This document shows positions 5,907-7,435 of a stretch of DNA of 7,435 bases, piece by piece. The first letter of the stretch is position 1. Every line of letters starts with the position of its first letter. Under the pieces are notes generated by a model that was not told the origin of the DNA, made no database searches, and saw nothing but the letters and a program-made list of their open reading frames with translations. This DNA comes from Candidatus Nitrosomarinus sp. (GTDB lineage Archaea > Thermoproteota > Nitrososphaeria > Nitrososphaerales > Nitrosopumilaceae): assembly GCA_003702465.1 (NCBI GenBank), contig REGF01000055.1:1-7435 (forward strand), in the 5' to 3' direction. Both the position numbers and the translations under genes were made by a program.

Positions 5907-7289
5907 GTGGCCAAAGCAGTACTTTTGACAGTTTTACTTGCAGGACTTATTGTTATTGGCTCAAGTGGACCTGCATGGGGTGCACAACTGGATTCTAGAA
6001 TTAATCCAAACAATGATTCATCTCCATTCAAAATGAGCTATCTCAAAACAGTCTTTATTGAATATCCAAACGGGGGTGTTTTGTTTGATAATTTATCAGG
6101 TGCTGAATGGAGAACTTTTGGAGAAGCTGATGCAACAAACCCTGGTGTTCAAAAATTAATGATGGAACTTAATGACGGAATTCAACAAGATGGAAGTCAG
6201 GCAAAAGTTACTGACTTGAATGTATTATATGAATTTCAATTAAAAGGTAGAAATTTACAAACTTCTATTGATTACCGTGTAATCTTAGAGGGAACTCTTT
6301 CAAATTATGTTATTACTGAAGACTCTCAAAAGAAATTGGTTGATTTGGGATGGAGAGGATTATCCACTACATCTTCAATTGTAATTGATGGTATTGAAAT
6401 CAATATTCCTCTTGACGTTTTGAAAACTGAAGAGCCACTACTTTACAACACATTTGTGAATACAGAAGCTGAAAATGTTTTGAATAGAGAATTAATCAAT
6501 GCAGATTTCATTTTAGAACAACCATTAACTAACTGGCACTTTTTGTTTGATCCTACTGGAATCAATGCAGATGCAAGTACTTTTGGTTTAGATGATGAAA
6601 TTGCAGGATTTGTTATTTCAAGTTGGACAATGGGTGAAAGTAGTATTAGAGAAGGACGACAAGTTGAACGTGTATATGAAGCAGAAGTAATGTCTGATGA
6701 AACTTATACTGTAAGAAGTGTACAATCTACTGATACTGGAAACTTGTTTATTATTGGATTTGGTGCTTTAGATATTTTAGATGGAATTGAAATCGCTGGT
6801 GTAACTCCAACACCTCCAGAAGATTATATGACTACATCAACTGGTGATTTCCCTGTAATGATTATCTATGGAATGGCTGGCTTAGCAGCTGTTGCTGGTA
6901 TAGGATTTTTCTTTATCAGTAGTCGTTCAATGAAGAAACAAGCAGTTGGACAACAAGGAATTGATCCAAGTAACCTTGTAGGATATCAAACCAGTGCATC
7001 TTCAGGTGGTTATCAAACCAATAGAGGTGAAGCACAATTGAAATCTGATGCAGATTATAATCAAACTAGAAGTGTATATGAAGCATCTTCACAAGAACAA
7101 ACCCCTCCACCACAACAACAAACCCCTCCACCAACAGCTTCTGCAGCTGAAGAAGCAGCATGTGGATGTGCAGCCTCTGCAGAAATGGGTTCTGAATGTG
7201 ATTGTGAAATGCAAGGTTCATGTCTTTGTGATGGTACTTGTGCATGCAATGCATCTATTTGTCAAGAACACACTTCAACAATGCGATAA
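5907..7289 (+). CDS. Secreted single-pass membrane protein with Cys-rich (CxC) cytoplasmic tail, unknown family
   Basis: I do not recognise a named family. With GTG 5907 as start the protein has 460 residues; GTG 5895 would add four (MIFF before V). Residues 1-26 are a signal peptide: Lys3, a hydrophobic core at 5-19, and a likely cut after GPAWGA. About 27-314 is a polar, probably beta-rich extracytoplasmic domain without cysteines. Residues 315-337 form a membrane helix, followed by basic residues (SSRSMKK), which places the remainder in the cytoplasm. The tail is low-complexity with two GYQT motifs, two QTPPP units (about 398-409) and then Ala/Glu-rich sequence. It ends with nine cysteines in 34 residues at 419, 421, 431, 433, 439, 441, 445, 447 and 452, eight of them as CxC pairs. 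The tail suggests metal (copper or zinc) binding, as in metallothioneins; that is inference. The gene stands alone, divergent from cofD. Confidence 0.85.
   Translation: MAKAVLLTVLLAGLIVIGSSGPAWGAQLDSRINPNNDSSPFKMSYLKTVFIEYPNGGVLFDNLSGAEWRTFGEADATNPGVQKLMMELNDGIQQDGSQAKVTDLNVLYEFQLKGRNLQTSIDYRVILEGTLSNYVITEDSQKKLVDLGWRGLSTTSSIVIDGIEINIPLDVLKTEEPLLYNTFVNTEAENVLNRELINADFILEQPLTNWHFLFDPTGINADASTFGLDDEIAGFVISSWTMGESSIREGRQVERVYEAEVMSDETYTVRSVQSTDTGNLFIIGFGALDILDGIEIAGVTPTPPEDYMTTSTGDFPVMIIYGMAGLAAVAGIGFFFISSRSMKKQAVGQQGIDPSNLVGYQTSASSGGYQTNRGEAQLKSDADYNQTRSVYEASSQEQTPPPQQQTPPPTASAAEEAACGCAASAEMGSECDCEMQGSCLCDGTCACNASICQEHTSTMR
7097..7133 (+). repeat. Short direct repeat encoding QTPPP units
   Basis: A 16-bp sequence (ACAAACCCCTCCACCA) occurs identically at 7097-7112 and 7118-7133, 21 bp apart and therefore in frame (seven codons). 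It encodes the doubled QTPPP motif in the tail of the membrane protein. Exact identity at the DNA level suggests a recent in-frame duplication or slippage. Confidence 0.85.
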
Positions 7290-7310
7290 TTTTTCAATTT
7301 TAAAATTTAA
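7290..7310. terminator. A+T-rich palindrome between convergent genes, possible bidirectional terminator
   Basis: The spacer between the membrane-protein stop codon and the RNase P RNA end holds a perfect 12-bp palindrome (AATTTTAAAATT, 7296-7307) with T runs on both strands, including TTTTT at 7290-7294. Archaeal transcription commonly ends at T-rich tracts, so this could stop transcripts from both sides. No strong G+C stem is present. Confidence 0.35.
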
Positions 7311-7435
7311 TGTGTGCTGGGAGTAACCCTCCTTCTGTTTTCACGATATTTCGCTTTGCAGCCTACCTGAACCTGGTACAGGCACTTAAGGTTCTGTTTG
7401 GCTTTGCTCCATGTGGGTCGTCTTTTTCATTCCTT
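7311..7435 (-). ncRNA. rnpB: RNase P RNA, 3' part (5' part beyond the right edge)
   Basis: This is the catalytic RNA that removes 5' leaders from tRNA precursors. Read on the minus strand, three conserved blocks appear in the right order. CR-III is GGAGCAAAGCCAAAC (7410-7396), CR-IV is AGGTAGGCTGC (7368-7358), and CR-V is ACAGAA-GGA-GGGTTA (7338-7324), which contains the 3' strand of P4. Between CR-III and CR-IV, GAACCT pairs with AGGTTC, forming a P15-like stem. Between CR-IV and CR-V there is only a tiny CGA/TCG hairpin (7344-7353) where bacterial P18 would be, which fits an archaeal RNA. The identification rests on recalled alignment with the E. coli RNA. The exact 3' end near 7311 is a guess because the 5' strand of P1 lies outside the window. 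Confidence 0.88.

Noticed and set aside
7048..7326. Overlapping open frames on both strands in the tail of the membrane protein gene
   Set aside because: They come from the low-complexity, repeat-bearing coding sequence in other frames, and the minus-strand ones start within the Cys-rich coding region with no promoter.
7358..7410. Strong stem-loop first considered as a tRNA or SRP RNA
   Set aside because: No tRNA cloverleaf or SRP helix 8 (GGAAG and AGCAGC) pattern fits, while the minus-strand CR-III, CR-IV and CR-V blocks match RNase P RNA in order.
1..7435. Insertion sequences, CRISPR arrays, integrase or attachment sites
   Set aside because: No spaced direct repeats, terminal inverted repeats or transposase/integrase motifs were seen, and base composition and protein style are uniform.

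Overview
The window looks like the chromosome of an ammonia-oxidising archaeon of the Nitrososphaeria (Thaumarchaeota), most like the marine Nitrosopumilus group. The evidence is strong A+T bias, archaeal or eukaryote-type information genes (aIF1/SUI1, Sec61 beta, an SSSCA1-type zinc ribbon protein, archaeal RNase P RNA), coenzyme F420 genes (cofD, cofC), a DUF2070 membrane protein, and TATA-like boxes placed for leaderless or near-leaderless mRNAs. This assignment is inferred from gene content and protein style, not from a database match. Genes are densely packed. I see no mobile element, CRISPR array or sign of recent transfer.

Left part (1-2835). A PD-(D/E)XK nuclease-fold protein on the + strand runs 17 bp into the 3' end of a three-gene minus-strand cluster. 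That cluster reads, in transcription order, SSSCA1-type zinc ribbon protein (2835-2512), Sec61 beta (2473-2312, a 53-residue gene that is easy to miss) and a DUF2070 protein (2304-556). The DUF2070 protein has about seven membrane segments and a soluble domain rich in conserved-looking His and Asp. The cluster joins a translocon subunit to a membrane protein of unknown function.

Middle part (2836-4222). A 98-bp divergent spacer carries a TATA-like box for each direction. On the + strand aIF1 is followed 5 nt later by a CPBP (Abi/Rce1-type) intramembrane protease that starts with TTG. It meets cofC tail to tail, sharing the four bases TTAA.

Right part (4219-7435). cofD and cofC form a minus-strand pair separated by 1 nt. 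Together they prepare and transfer the 2-phospholactate-type side chain of coenzyme F420. cofD is divergent from a secreted, single-pass membrane protein of unknown family. Its predicted cytoplasmic tail holds a QTPPP repeat and nine cysteines, mostly in CxC pairs. Downstream, on the minus strand and running off the right edge, is the 3' part of RNase P RNA. It is recognised from the CR-III, CR-IV and CR-V conserved blocks and from an intact P15-like stem.

The least explained items are the Cys-rich membrane protein (5907-7289) and the enzyme-like soluble domain of the DUF2070 protein. I do not see a clearly new multi-gene system.
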